Assembly (NCBI RefSeq): GCF_900163645.1
Contig: NZ_FUKM01000033.1
Span: 186,001 to 250,000 of the forward strand
Reading direction: 5' to 3'
From: Halomonas citrativorans
Lineage (GTDB): Bacteria; Pseudomonadota; Gammaproteobacteria; Pseudomonadales; Halomonadaceae
Length of the DNA: 64,000 bases
This document shows positions 28,885 through 38,699 of this stretch, one piece after another. The notes under the pieces are model-generated. The model was not told the DNA's origin. It worked only from the letters and a program-made list of their open reading frames with translations, and made no database searches. The translations under genes were made by a program, and so were the position numbers. The first letter of the stretch is position 1; every line of letters starts with the position of its first letter.

Positions 28885-31311
28885 ATGACTCATGCTGGCA
28901 GCAAATCAGTATCCGGGCCTGTAAAGGCACTGCTGATCGTTGTAGGTTTAATTTTTGCCGTTGCAGGGCTCGGCTTGGCAATCGGTGGTGCCATGCTGAT
29001 CTCACGCGGCGGCAGTTGGTACTATTTATTAATGGGGGTTGCACTGCTTGCCACAGGGGTTCAAGTGGTGCGTGGCAGCCCATCAGGCACGGCCATCTAT
29101 ACATTGGCTTTCATTGTCACGCTGGTATGGGCGTTTTGGGAAGTGGGTCTTAATTTCTGGGCGCTGCACGCGCGGATATTTACCTTCCTGTGTATCTTCT
29201 TCGTATTAATGCTGCTACACCCACTAATTCTCAAGCGGGCTGGTAGCAGGCCGGTTATGGCGCTCAATCTGGGCGTTGCGGGAGTGGCTTTTTTAGCCAT
29301 AGTGGGGATGGTCTGGGGAATGTTCCAGCCTCATGGAAACCTGGTTGCCAAGTCACCGACAGGCCAAATGCCGGTTGCTGAAGATACCGCATCGAACTGG
29401 GAGCATTACGCGGGCGACGTCAACGCCACTCGCTTTGCAGCGCTTGATCAAATCAATCGCGATAATGTGCAAGAGCTTGACGTTGCCTGGACCTTCCAGA
29501 CAGGCGATGTTCCCTATAGCGATGGCGGTGGGGCTGAAGACCAGGGTACGCCGCTAATGGTCAATGACACTCTCTACTTCTGTACGCCGCATAACACGGT
29601 GATCGCCCTGGCTAGCGCAACGGGTGAAGAGCAGTGGCGCCACGAATTTCCGCCTGAAACGGAAACCTGGGTACGCTGTCGCGGGCTTGCCTATTTCGAT
29701 ACGACCGCAACGCTTGAACAGCCCACAGTTCCCGATAGCACGCCAGTACCCGAGGTTGCCCAGACTGACGAGGCTATCTGCCAGCGTCGTATATACATGA
29801 ATACCATTGATGCCGTACTGGTCGCGCTGGATGCCGATACGGGCGAGCTTTGCGAAGACTTTGGTAACGCAGGGCGCATAAATCTGAAAGAAGGGCTGGG
29901 GAATGCCGAAGCGCCGCTTTATTCGCTAACCTCACCGCCAGCGATGGCAGGTTCCACCGTTGTGGTGGGTGGCCGTGTGGCGGATAACGTCGCGCTGGAT
30001 ATGCCCGGCGGCGTTGTACGTGGTTTTGACGCGATGACAGGCGAAATGCGTTGGGCGTTTGACCCGGGTAATCCTGAAAATCGTGAAGCGCCTGAGGGCG
30101 AAGATATTTTTGCTCGCTCAACGCCTAACGTTTGGGCACCCATGACCTATGACACTGCGTCCAACACCATTTATATGGGACTTGGCAATGCGGCGATTGA
30201 TCTTTGGGGCGTAGAGCGTACTGAGCTTGATGAGACTTACGGTGGCACGATTCTCGCCCTGGATGCCACGACAGGGGACGAGAAATGGCGCTATCAGACG
30301 GTACGCCATGACCTATGGGACTACGATGTTCCGATGCAGCCAACGCTCATCGACTTCCCTGACGAAGACGGTAATACCGTTCCGGCCATGGTATTTGGTA
30401 CCAAGGTAGGCCAGCTGTTTGTTCTTGACCGGTTAACCGGAGAGCCACTGACGGAAGTCGAGGAGCGTGAGGTTCAGCCTGCCAATATACCGAACGAGCA
30501 GTATGCAACACATCAGCCTGTGTCAGTGGGTATGCCGCAAATTGGCGCTCAGGAGTTAACCGAAAAGGACATGTGGGGTGCCACGCCCTTTGATCAACTG
30601 ATGTGTCGCTACATTTTCCGTGGCTATCGTTATGATGGTCTGTTTACAGCGCCCGATGTTGATTACTCGCTCAGTTTCCCAGGCTCGCTTGGTGGACTGA
30701 ACTGGGGCGGTGTCTCTTATGATCCGACGTCGCAGACGATGTTTGTCAACGATATGCGCCTGGGGCTGTGGGTGCATATGGAAGAGCAGGAAGTGGATGC
30801 CGCACCTTCTGATGGTTCTGAAGCCGTTAACGCCGGTATGGGTGCCGTGCCTCTTAAAGGCACGCCTTACTCCGTACTGAAAGACCGCTTCCTGTCACCG
30901 CTGGGTATTCCTTGCCAGACACCTCCGTTCGGTACGCTGACCGCAGTTAACATGGAAACTCGCAGCGTTGACTGGGAAGTTCCGCTGGGAACCGTTCAGG
31001 ACACGGTGCTGTTTGGTATAAAAACCCATCTACCTATGCCGATTGGTATGCCCACCATTGGTGGCTCATTGGCTACGCAAGGAGGCTTGGTGTTTTTCGC
31101 GGCAACGCAGGATTACTGGCTGCGTGCCTTTGATAGCGCGACCGGTGAAGAGGTCTGGAAAGCCCGCTTGCCGGTCGGCTCTCAGGGCACCCCAATCTCC
31201 TACGTTTCACCGGAAACGGGCAAGCAGTACGTCGTTATTTCAGCCGGTGGCGCTCGCCAATCGCCTGATCGTGGCGACTACGTGATTGCCTATGCGTTAC
31301 CCGATCGTTGA
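28885..31311 (+). CDS. Membrane-bound PQQ-dependent dehydrogenase (glucose/quinate/shikimate family)
   Basis: The start at 28885 has an AGGA site and gives 808 residues; an upstream in-frame ATG would add 18. Five N-terminal membrane helices (about 10-140) are followed by an eight-bladed quinoprotein propeller in the periplasm. Diagnostic blocks include NWEHYAGD, HDLWDYDVPMQP (the Asp is the expected general base), WGATPFDQLMCRY and the C-terminal PISYVSPETGKQYVVI. It oxidises a polyol, aldose or cyclic acid and passes electrons to ubiquinone, needing PQQ from outside or from synthesis. It resembles the second such enzyme in this window, which is encoded near a PqqU-like receptor. Confidence 0.9.
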   Translation: MTHAGSKSVSGPVKALLIVVGLIFAVAGLGLAIGGAMLISRGGSWYYLLMGVALLATGVQVVRGSPSGTAIYTLAFIVTLVWAFWEVGLNFWALHARIFTFLCIFFVLMLLHPLILKRAGSRPVMALNLGVAGVAFLAIVGMVWGMFQPHGNLVAKSPTGQMPVAEDTASNWEHYAGDVNATRFAALDQINRDNVQELDVAWTFQTGDVPYSDGGGAEDQGTPLMVNDTLYFCTPHNTVIALASATGEEQWRHEFPPETETWVRCRGLAYFDTTATLEQPTVPDSTPVPEVAQTDEAICQRRIYMNTIDAVLVALDADTGELCEDFGNAGRINLKEGLGNAEAPLYSLTSPPAMAGSTVVVGGRVADNVALDMPGGVVRGFDAMTGEMRWAFDPGNPENREAPEGEDIFARSTPNVWAPMTYDTASNTIYMGLGNAAIDLWGVERTELDETYGGTILALDATTGDEKWRYQTVRHDLWDYDVPMQPTLIDFPDEDGNTVPAMVFGTKVGQLFVLDRLTGEPLTEVEEREVQPANIPNEQYATHQPVSVGMPQIGAQELTEKDMWGATPFDQLMCRYIFRGYRYDGLFTAPDVDYSLSFPGSLGGLNWGGVSYDPTSQTMFVNDMRLGLWVHMEEQEVDAAPSDGSEAVNAGMGAVPLKGTPYSVLKDRFLSPLGIPCQTPPFGTLTAVNMETRSVDWEVPLGTVQDTVLFGIKTHLPMPIGMPTIGGSLATQGGLVFFAATQDYWLRAFDSATGEEVWKARLPVGSQGTPISYVSPETGKQYVVISAGGARQSPDRGDYVIAYALPDR

Positions 31312-31375
31312 TCGAGTAGAAAACGTGTACGCTACGCATTAAGTGACAGGCTGACGATCATTCACTTGGCACTTG

Positions 31376-31413
31376 AAACTGCCCACCAGACAACTGGTGG
31401 GCAGTTTGCGTTT
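31376..31413 (+). terminator. Strong terminator after the first PQQ dehydrogenase
   Basis: A perfect 14-bp stem, AAACTGCCCACCAG / CTGGTGGGCAGTTT, loop ACAA, followed by GCGTTT. It lies between convergent genes and could work in both directions. Confidence 0.85.
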
Positions 31414-31443
31414 ATACCCAGCACAACTCAGCAAAGCACCAGG

Positions 31444-32379
31444 CTATACACAGGTATTCCGAAAGAGGGCGGCTTCCTGGGCTAGCCATTCACTAAAACG
31501 CGTAACTGCCGGTGGGGCCTTTCCCGTAGAAGGTAAAAGTAGGTCGTAGGCGAAAGGAGAAGCCAGCGGATATTTATCACCAAAAGGGCGCACCAAGACG
31601 CCACTGGCCAACCGGTCAGCAATAAGGGGGTAGCTTGCAAGTACCACGCCTTGGCCTGCAATGGCCTGATCAAGGGCCAGGCTGTAAAGCGAATATTGCC
31701 GTTGATTAGATACTTTGCGTACCTTTACCCCCGCGCTTTTGAACCAGTCATCCCAGCCAGGAACATAATTGGAAGCATGCGTGCACCAATCGACAGCGAG
31801 CAGTGTCTGCGCCAGTAAGTCGCCGGGTGTTGCTATGTTGGTCTTGGCGAGTAGAGACGGTGAGCAAACGGGGAAAAGTGTGTCTTCGAACAGCCGTATA
31901 CTGGTTGCATCACGCCAAGGGCCTTGGCCGTAGCGCAGCGACAACTTTGCTCGGTTGGGCAGCCATAACGGTGGCGTTAAGCGCGCATCGGCATCAAGTG
32001 ATATTTCTATTTGGCGCTCGTTAGCTTCGAACTGGGATAGTCGGGGCAGCAACCAAAGCTGTAAGAAAGAAGGTGGGGCGCTAATCAGCAGACGAAAAGC
32101 GTCTTCTGAGCGCTCGGTTAAATGCTGTACGCCGTTTGCAATACGCAGAAGACCCGCTTGCACATCGTCTGCTAGCACTCGTCCCGCCTCCGTCACAGAA
32201 ACACCATTAGCATGACGTTCAAAGAGTACTACGCCCAAATGAGCTTCCAGCTGTTTAACCTGGCGACTGACAGCACCAGGGGTTACCCCCAGACGATAAG
32301 CGGCATTTTTAAAACTGTTCTCCCGCACGGCTTCAGAAAATGCGCGCAGCGCATTAAGGGGCAGCCTTTCAATTCTCAT
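31444..32379 (-). CDS. LysR-family regulator, GcvA-like
   Basis: A 311-residue LysR protein with the N-terminal HTH (NSFKNAAYRLGVTPGAVSRQ, about 21-40) and the LysR substrate-binding domain. The LPLNALRAFSEAV start is typical of the GcvA-type subgroup. It is divergent from an EamA-type exporter gene only about 100 bases away, so it probably controls it. The ligand is unknown. Confidence 0.85.
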   Translation of the reverse strand: MRIERLPLNALRAFSEAVRENSFKNAAYRLGVTPGAVSRQVKQLEAHLGVVLFERHANGVSVTEAGRVLADDVQAGLLRIANGVQHLTERSEDAFRLLISAPPSFLQLWLLPRLSQFEANERQIEISLDADARLTPPLWLPNRAKLSLRYGQGPWRDATSIRLFEDTLFPVCSPSLLAKTNIATPGDLLAQTLLAVDWCTHASNYVPGWDDWFKSAGVKVRKVSNQRQYSLYSLALDQAIAGQGVVLASYPLIADRLASGVLVRPFGDKYPLASPFAYDLLLPSTGKAPPAVTRFSEWLAQEAALFRNTCV

Positions 32380-32476
32380 AGCGTGAGTTTTCCTATGTCT
32401 AGACCTGCTGAGTAATCGTTTGTACGGAATTTTGCTTCCTGCTGCAATGACCGTCTTATTGGAGCAGGAGTTTAAA

Positions 32477-33412
32477 ATGAACAGCAGAAAAACGGTTTTA
32501 GCTAGTCATTCATGCACTATAGAGGAGAGATATCAACGTAAGTCTGTGGATTTAATGGCGGCATCACTGATGTTGCTATTCTGTCTGGTGCTGGGCTTTC
32601 AGCAGGTTGCTATTAAAGGAGTGGCTGAAGAAATATCACCCCTTACTCAGGTCGCCTTACGTTCGCTTATCGCTGGCGTGTTGATAACGGCATTTGCTTA
32701 TACACGAGGGATTCGCTGGCAAGATTTCAATTTACATTGGCGCCCTGGACTGCTGGTAGGTTTAGGGTTTGCTTGTGAGTTTGCGTTTGTAGCATGGGGG
32801 CTGAACTATACGCTGGCGTCCCACATGTCGGTTTTTCTTTATACGGCTCCCATTTTCGCAGCATTGGGGCTGCATTTGTGGGTACCCGGCGAACAGTTCA
32901 CGACACGCCAGTGGTGGGGCGTAGGATTAGCATTTTTAGGGATGCTGGTTGCTATGGCGCCAGGGCAAGTGGGCAGCGCTGACGTGGCAATTATCATAGG
33001 GGATATGCTTGGCTTGCTCGCGGGGCTGTCGTGGGCAGCGACAACGATTGTTATCCGTAAGTCTTCTCTTTCAGAGGCACCTGCTGAACTTACTCTGAGT
33101 TATCAGCTTGGTGTAACGGCGCTCTTACTACTGCCGGTCGCTATTATGTCTGGCCAGTTAATGAGCGCGCAGTTTTCCTCCTTGGCCATGGCGAGCCTTG
33201 GGTTTCAGTCAGTGGTTATCTCGTTTGGTGCATTGTTACTCTGGTTCACGTTGCTGCGACGCTACCGCGCTTCGCAGCTGGGTGTATTCTCTTTCTTATC
33301 ACCGCTTTTTGGCGTTCTTTTTGGTACCCTATTGCTCAATGAGCCGCTAAGTATCAACTTCCTTATAGGAGGAAGCGTGATCTTGCTAGGGATTGTGCTC
33401 GTAATGCGCTAG
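32477..33412 (+). CDS. EamA/DMT-family permease
   Basis: The start at 32477 is chosen because AGGAG lies 7 bases before it; it gives 311 residues. Ten predicted helices form two EamA repeats (about 30-160 and 175-305). The second repeat includes FLSPLFGVLFGTLLLNEPLS, with the usual glutamate in a late helix. Such transporters export amino acids or other metabolites. Control by the divergent LysR gene is likely. Confidence 0.85.
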   Translation: MNSRKTVLASHSCTIEERYQRKSVDLMAASLMLLFCLVLGFQQVAIKGVAEEISPLTQVALRSLIAGVLITAFAYTRGIRWQDFNLHWRPGLLVGLGFACEFAFVAWGLNYTLASHMSVFLYTAPIFAALGLHLWVPGEQFTTRQWWGVGLAFLGMLVAMAPGQVGSADVAIIIGDMLGLLAGLSWAATTIVIRKSSLSEAPAELTLSYQLGVTALLLLPVAIMSGQLMSAQFSSLAMASLGFQSVVISFGALLLWFTLLRRYRASQLGVFSFLSPLFGVLFGTLLLNEPLSINFLIGGSVILLGIVLVMR

Positions 33413-33491
33413 TTATTTGGAGTATCGAATAGCGCCTTCAACCCTTGCTTGTAACTTGGTGAATAATAGTCTTTATGAGCCTGATTATTTT

Positions 33492-34367
33492 ATGAACATG
33501 GCCTCTTTTCAAGCGCTTGCCTGCCCACTCGATGGCGACCCGCTGACTCAGGCAGAAGGCGCATGGCGCTGCCCGGCTGGGCATAGTTTTGATATTGCCA
33601 AACAAGGCTATGTGAACCTTTTGCCGGTTCAGAAAAAACGTTCAAACGATCCCGGCGATAGTAAAATCATGGTGGCTGCCCGGCAGCGTTTTCTGAATGC
33701 AGGATATTACCAGCCTATTGCTGAAGCTCTTAATCACGCTGCCTTGAACGGCGTGCCAGAAAATATGCCGCTAAGCTGCCTGGATGCCGGTTGTGGTGAA
33801 GGCTATTACCTGCGCAAGCTGGCCCAAGCGGCGCCTGATACGGCTCTGCTTGAGTTAATCGGCTTGGATATTTCCAAGTGGGCGGTCATGGCAGCGGCCA
33901 AGCAAAGCCGTCAGCAAGAGCCGAACCGTCAGCAGGAACAGTCAGTCACCTGGGTGGTCGGCAGTAACGCCAACTTGCCCGTGCAAACTGCCTCGCTGGA
34001 TAGGCTGTTATGCATGTTCGGCTTTCCCGTGATGAGCGAGTTTTCCCGAGTGCTTAAGCCAGGTGGAGCGCTATTACAGGTGGAAGCAGGCGCAAATCAT
34101 TTGCGCGAGTTGCGTGAAATCATCTACCCAACGCTTAAGCCTGAACGCAGTGGTGAGCAGGCAGTGCCGGAAGGGTTTGCTGCGCAAGCAGCGGAAACGG
34201 TCGGTTATTCGCTCACGCTGAATGGCAAAGAGGCTATTGCGGATTTGCTGGCCATGACCCCGCATCTTTACCGGGCAAGTGCTGAGGGCCGAGAAAGAGC
34301 GGCAGCACTGAAGACACTCATCGTGAGTGTTGATGTGCGAGTGATTAAATGGATTAAAAACGCATAG
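33492..34367 (+). CDS. rlmA: 23S rRNA (guanine-N1) methyltransferase, RlmA-like
   Basis: The start at 33492 gives 291 residues. The N-terminus aligns with RlmA: a zinc-finger region, then FDIAKQGYVNLLPVQ and RSNDPGDS, then a SAM-binding fold (CLDAGCGEGYYLRKL). RlmA methylates a guanine in helix 35 of 23S rRNA (G745 in E. coli). The zinc site differs: C11, C27 and H31 match the E. coli ligands, but the second cysteine is aspartate (CPLD instead of CPLC). A short internal duplication encodes RQQEPN/RQQEQS (33909-33944). A terminator follows. Confidence 0.88.
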   Translation: MNMASFQALACPLDGDPLTQAEGAWRCPAGHSFDIAKQGYVNLLPVQKKRSNDPGDSKIMVAARQRFLNAGYYQPIAEALNHAALNGVPENMPLSCLDAGCGEGYYLRKLAQAAPDTALLELIGLDISKWAVMAAAKQSRQQEPNRQQEQSVTWVVGSNANLPVQTASLDRLLCMFGFPVMSEFSRVLKPGGALLQVEAGANHLRELREIIYPTLKPERSGEQAVPEGFAAQAAETVGYSLTLNGKEAIADLLAMTPHLYRASAEGRERAAALKTLIVSVDVRVIKWIKNA

Positions 34368-34379
34368 AAGAAGGGTAGG

Positions 34380-34408
34380 CAAGCCGTGATTGGCGGCTTG
34401 TTTGGTTT
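34380..34408 (+). terminator. Terminator after rlmA
   Basis: A 7-bp stem, CAAGCCG / CGGCTTG, with a seven-base loop, followed by TTTGGTTTT, 12 bases beyond the rlmA stop. Confidence 0.75.
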
Positions 34409-34439
34409 TGGTCAGAACTTTACCAGCCCCAAAAGCAAC

Positions 34440-34483
34440 AAGGCCCGCCGAGGCGGGCCTTGTCAGTCAGACCCTAAGGTCTG
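34440..34483 (-). terminator. Paired hairpins after the cold-shock gene
   Basis: Reading the minus strand, a small hairpin (CAGACC / GGTCTG, 34468-34483) precedes a strong GC stem (AAGGCCCGCC / GGCGGGCCTT, 34440-34461) followed by TTGTTGCTTTT. This ends the cold-shock transcript. Confidence 0.8.
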
Positions 34484-34505
34484 AGCAAACACTTAATAAG
34501 AAATA

Positions 34506-34712
34506 TTAAGAAGTTTGCTTGATGTTAGAAGCCTGAAGGCCTTTTTTACCCTGGGTAACGTCAAAAGAAACGCTAGCGCCTTCTTGAAGGGTTTTGAAGC
34601 CGTCAGACTGAATTTCGGAGAAGTGTGCAAACAGGTCGTCGCTGCCGTCAGAAGGAGCGATGAAACCGAAGCCTTTAGTGTCGTTGAACCATTTAACTGT
34701 GCCAGTTGCCAT
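34506..34712 (-). CDS. Cold-shock-domain protein, CspA family
   Basis: A 68-residue single OB-fold protein. RNP1 is KGFGFI (13-18) and RNP2-like LFAHF lies at 27-31; both bind single-stranded RNA or DNA. It ends ASNIKQTS. Such proteins act as RNA chaperones in the cold or in growth transitions. The ATG has an AAGGA site, and about 270 bases without a gene lie upstream, room for the long structured leader usual for csp genes, although no exact cold box was found. Which of the several csp paralogues it is cannot be told. Confidence 0.93.
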   Translation of the reverse strand: MATGTVKWFNDTKGFGFIAPSDGSDDLFAHFSEIQSDGFKTLQEGASVSFDVTQGKKGLQASNIKQTS

Positions 34713-34983
34713 GATTAAATCCTTTCGCGCATAAGCGCCGTAATAAAGTTCCTGGTATTACCCAGATTGAAGTAGCGGGTGAAACAAGGAATACAATATC
34801 AGGCTGCCGAAAGAATCGTACGCTTCTGAAACCATGCTGCTTGCTAACCAACTGACGATACAGTGCCATGATTCGCGGCGCGCGTCAACGGGTTTGTGCA
34901 TTTGTTTTCTAAGCCCAAGGCAATATTTCACTCTTGCGCACCACTGGCCATGTCGCGAGTGCTAAGTACTTAATACTAATTAC

Positions 34984-36147
34984 TTAGTGGCTGCGCTTGT
35001 GCATGGTGAGCTGTAATAACGCACCGCTTGCAGCAAGCGCACCGGCACTTAACGCAAGCGTCCAAAGCGGAAAGGCACTGGCAAGCATAAGCCCGCCTAC
35101 CGCCGCCCCAGTCGCGCTACCCAGGTAAAGCGCTGATTCGTTCAGGGCCACGGCGAGATTGCCATCGCCATGCGGTTTGCGAACGTGCATTAGCGCGTTA
35201 TTTTGCGGCACCTGCAACGCCCAACCGACGGCTCCCCATAGGGCGATAGGCACAAGCGCAAGCCATGGATGCAGAGCTGCAGCAATTGGCAGGCTTATCA
35301 GCGAAACGGCCAAGACCAGCATAATAGTCAGTACAACGCTGGAGCCTTGGCTTTTATCCACAACCGGTCCAATTAAAAAGCTGCCCAAAATTCCGCCAAC
35401 GCCCCAAACCCATAAATAAAGTGCAATAGAGGGAGGGCTGCCAGAAGTTGATGCTGCTATAAGCGGTGAAATAAAGGTATACATCCCAAGACTTGCTACG
35501 GCAGCTAACAGCGAGACAGCTAAAATGGTCATGGTTGTGGGGTGCTTCAAGATGACCAATTTGCGCCGCAACGATATATAAGGCGCTTCGGGAATATCGG
35601 GGAGCTTGTAGTACAGGCCTGCCAGGGAAATCGCGCCAAGCAGTGCAATCAGCCACATGGCCGAGGCCCAGCCCAGTTGCTCTGCGAGTAATAGGCTAAG
35701 CGGTACGCCAAGCACGGTGCCACTCGCCATTCCGCCCATAATCATCGCAATGGCGTTGCCGCGCTGCGCTTCAGGTGCGAGTGCCGCCGAGGCTGCAATT
35801 CCTAGCGCCAGATAAACCCCAGCTCCCACGCCAGCCAGTGCTCGCCAAGCCATTAGCGTGACAAAGCTTGTGGCCAGCGCGCTTGCAACATTTGCAACAA
35901 CGAAGATCGCCAATGCGAGGATTAACCCTGTGCGCTGCTGATGACCTGGCAGGAGCGCGACCACGATGGGAGAAACCAGGCCATACGCCAGTGTAAATGC
36001 CGTTACCAGTTGTGCCGCCATTGCATCTGATACTAAAAAAGCGGGAGTAATCAGGGGAATAAGGCCTGCGGTGACATAAGACGCCATCCCCAAAGAAAAG
36101 GCGCCCAAGGCAATTAAATAAATCGATAGTCGAGAAGAAAATGCCAT
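34984..36147 (-). CDS. MFS transporter, AraJ/YdhP-like (DHA1)
   Basis: A 387-residue major-facilitator protein with 12 predicted helices. The motif-A-like loop between helices 2 and 3 reads LPGHQQRTGLILA, and motif C-like GVGAGVYLALGIAA is present. The FSLGMASYVTAGLIP start resembles the AraJ/YdhP/NepI drug-proton antiporters. It is divergent from an HTH regulator with a MmyB-like ligand domain. Export of an antibiotic, sugar or nucleoside is possible; the substrate is not known. Confidence 0.83.
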   Translation of the reverse strand: MAFSSRLSIYLIALGAFSLGMASYVTAGLIPLITPAFLVSDAMAAQLVTAFTLAYGLVSPIVVALLPGHQQRTGLILALAIFVVANVASALATSFVTLMAWRALAGVGAGVYLALGIAASAALAPEAQRGNAIAMIMGGMASGTVLGVPLSLLLAEQLGWASAMWLIALLGAISLAGLYYKLPDIPEAPYISLRRKLVILKHPTTMTILAVSLLAAVASLGMYTFISPLIAASTSGSPPSIALYLWVWGVGGILGSFLIGPVVDKSQGSSVVLTIMLVLAVSLISLPIAAALHPWLALVPIALWGAVGWALQVPQNNALMHVRKPHGDGNLAVALNESALYLGSATGAAVGGLMLASAFPLWTLALSAGALAASGALLQLTMHKRSH

Positions 36148-36284
36148 TAGGTTCTCCAGTCAGGCTCATACGTTACTTGGTAGGCGTCTATTGCTGACGG
36201 CTGCCAAGCGGTGAGTGCGCTATTCTGGAGAGGCTTTAAAGGGGGTACAATTTAACTGTTTATACTATTACTAAAGGCAACAAG

Positions 36285-37172
36285 ATGGCGGCAGTACGTT
36301 CTTTAAACCGCACCCGCACCGAGCTTGGGGAATTCCTGCGTAGCCGACGCGAGCAGGTAACACCTGAAGAGGTTGGTTTACCCGTGGGTAAGCGGCGGCG
36401 CACGCCTGGCTTACGCCGCGAGGAAGTCGCGGCACTCGCCGGGGTTGGATTGACCTGGTACACGTGGCTCGAGCAAGGGCGCGATATTCGCGCCTCGGCA
36501 GATTTCCTCGACCGCCTTGCGCGTACGCTTAAGCTTGATGCCACCGAGCGGCGCCATCTGTTTTTGCTGGCGCACCAGCGCCTCCCCGCTGAGCCGGGAA
36601 AAACATGGTGCATAGTGCCGCCTTTGATACTTCGTCTGATGAACGATTTACCCACTCGGCCTGCCTACGTGTTGAATTTGCGCTGGGATGTGCTGGCCTG
36701 GAACCACGCGGGTGATCGTCTGTTTGGCTTCTCTAAACATCCACCGGAGCAGCGCAATCTTCTGTGGCTACTGTTTACCGATGCAGCCACTCGCGGGCTT
36801 TTCGACCCTTGGGAAGTGCAGGCCCGCCAAATGCTCGCCAGTTTTAAACGCGATGCGGCCCGCGCGCCAGAAGACCCGGCGATCAATGCGTTGATCAAAA
36901 TGCTGGTCCACGTGGATAAGGATTTTAAAACGTGGTGGGCAGGGCAGGATATCCACGGACCTTGCCATGGCGTTCGACACTTTCACTTCGCGCCGTTAGG
37001 GGCGCTCGATTTTGAGCATACCTCGTTGTTGGTTGACGAAGACCGCCACCTGCGGCTGGTCTATTACGTTATTAAAGACGGCGCCACTGAAAACGACGTT
37101 GCTAACCATGGCATGGGTAACGAAGAGGCATTTAATCGCTGGCTTCAGGACGCCCAAACGCCAGCGTCATAA
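36285..37172 (+). CDS. HTH regulator with MmyB-like ligand-binding domain
   Basis: A 295-residue protein. An XRE-type HTH at about 15-80 has the conserved RRTPGLRREEVAALAGVGLT (quoted), then WYTWLEQGRDI. The rest is a MmyB-like PAS-type domain (RPAYVLNLRWDVLAWNHAGD onwards). This architecture is common in regulators next to oxidoreductases or transporters and may bind fatty acids. The divergent MFS gene, 137 bases away, is its likely target. Confidence 0.87.
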   Translation: MAAVRSLNRTRTELGEFLRSRREQVTPEEVGLPVGKRRRTPGLRREEVAALAGVGLTWYTWLEQGRDIRASADFLDRLARTLKLDATERRHLFLLAHQRLPAEPGKTWCIVPPLILRLMNDLPTRPAYVLNLRWDVLAWNHAGDRLFGFSKHPPEQRNLLWLLFTDAATRGLFDPWEVQARQMLASFKRDAARAPEDPAINALIKMLVHVDKDFKTWWAGQDIHGPCHGVRHFHFAPLGALDFEHTSLLVDEDRHLRLVYYVIKDGATENDVANHGMGNEEAFNRWLQDAQTPAS

Positions 37173-37402
37173 TGAGTGGTTCCAGGCTTTTTCCAATAGA
37201 CAGCGACTGGACGTTCACTTAAAAGATAATAGTGATCTATTCGTAAATGGTTAAAGAACGCGTTCCCTGTGCACGTCAGGCGTTTCTTGAATGGGTTTCG
37301 AAGGCCCGATGGCATATAAACGTTGTATTTTAGCCCCGGCTCCGTAGGGTGACGTTTTCAGTTGGCGGGCTCTAATGAGCTTTCTGGGTAAAGGTGACTA
37401 AC

Positions 37403-38665
37403 ATGGCGGCGCTTTTGAAAGGGTATATGCGCTCTTCGTTGATTCTACGTGTCACGATCGCGTTGCTGCTGGGTGTGGTGGTGGGTTTGTTGGGTGGGGA
37501 AACCATCGCCACTTGGCTGGCGCCGGTCGGCGATCTACTGCTGCGTCTGCTGACGTTTCTAATTGTACCCATTGTACTGTTTACGCTGATGGTCGGTATC
37601 AACCAGTCAACGGTGGGCAGCGTTGGCCGCGTTGGTCAAAAGGTGCTGCTGTATTACTTGGCCTCTTCCGCGTTCGCAATTGTGGTGGGGCTATCGGTTG
37701 CCTCACTGCTTAATCCAGGCAGTGGCATGACGCTGGATGACAGTGCGAGCTTCTCAGTGCCGGAGAATCCGGGACTCGTTGATGTACTGCTTAATATCGT
37801 ACCGAACAACATTATTGGCGCGTTGGCTGACCAGAACCTGCTCGGCATCATTTTTACCGCGTTGGTGTTCGGCGTCGCTTTGATGAAAGTGCGCCAAAGC
37901 GAAACGCATGGCAAAAGCGCTGAGCGGTTGTATGAAATGATCGAAGGCTTGAATGCCGTGACGCTGAAGGTGATGTCGGGCGTGCTGCATGTCGTACCGA
38001 TTGGGGTATTCGCTATCGTGGCGGAAACCGTCAGCCAGCAGGGGCTTGAAACGTTACTGTCGTTGGGTGACATGGTCATGGTGCTTTACATTGCCCTGGC
38101 CGTTCAACTGGCGATTTACTGTGTCATCATGCGTCTTTTTGGCGTGAAACTGCGCCGCTTTTTTCGGGAGGCGCGTACGCCGATGGCCACGGCGTTTGCC
38201 ACGCAAAGTAGCGCGGGTGTGCTGCCACTGACCATGGATGCCGCCCGCCGTATGGGCATCGCGCAAGGTGTGTATGGGTTTAGCCTGCCGCTGGGAGCGA
38301 CCATGAACATGGATGGCGCGGCGATCCGGATCGCTATTTCCTCTGTGTTTGCTGCCAATGTGATCGGCGCACCGCTGGATCTTGCCAGCATGGCGCAGAT
38401 TGTAGTGATCGGTACGCTGATTTCAGTTGGCACTGCGGGCGTACCGGGGGCGGGTATCATCATGATTGCCACCGTGTTTGCTCAGGTAGGGCTGCCTATC
38501 GAAACCGTCGTACTGTTAACCGCTATTGATGCGCTGGTAGGAATGGGCGCCACTGCCCTGAACGTAACCGGTGATTTAGTGGGCACGGCGGTGATCGCCA
38601 AAAGTGAAGAAGGCAAACAGAAAGACGTGCCTTTAGACGATATATCTTCCACAGTGAAAGAGTAA
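37403..38665 (+). CDS. Dicarboxylate/amino acid:cation symporter (DAACS)
   Basis: The ATG at 37403, with AAAGGTG before it, is preferred over a GTG three codons upstream; it gives 420 residues. The GltPh-type fold is clear: TFLIVPIVLFTLMVGI, the HP1 region AFATQSSAGVLPLT, the sodium- and substrate-binding NMDGAAI, and the HP2 region TAGVPGAGIIM. It imports glutamate, aspartate or C4-dicarboxylates with Na+ or H+. A variation is QSSAG in place of the usual serine-rich SSS. The next gene, 34 bases on, is a deaminase, probably in the same transcript. Confidence 0.9.
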   Translation: MAALLKGYMRSSLILRVTIALLLGVVVGLLGGETIATWLAPVGDLLLRLLTFLIVPIVLFTLMVGINQSTVGSVGRVGQKVLLYYLASSAFAIVVGLSVASLLNPGSGMTLDDSASFSVPENPGLVDVLLNIVPNNIIGALADQNLLGIIFTALVFGVALMKVRQSETHGKSAERLYEMIEGLNAVTLKVMSGVLHVVPIGVFAIVAETVSQQGLETLLSLGDMVMVLYIALAVQLAIYCVIMRLFGVKLRRFFREARTPMATAFATQSSAGVLPLTMDAARRMGIAQGVYGFSLPLGATMNMDGAAIRIAISSVFAANVIGAPLDLASMAQIVVIGTLISVGTAGVPGAGIIMIATVFAQVGLPIETVVLLTAIDALVGMGATALNVTGDLVGTAVIAKSEEGKQKDVPLDDISSTVKE

Positions 38666-38699
38666 CGAGCAAGGCCATTAATCGACAGGAGACGCCGGG

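Noticed and set aside
33909..33944. In-frame repeat RQQEPN/RQQEQS in rlmA as another boundary duplication
   Set aside because: Only 12 of 18 bases match and it lies inside a gene, so it is not counted with the boundary set.
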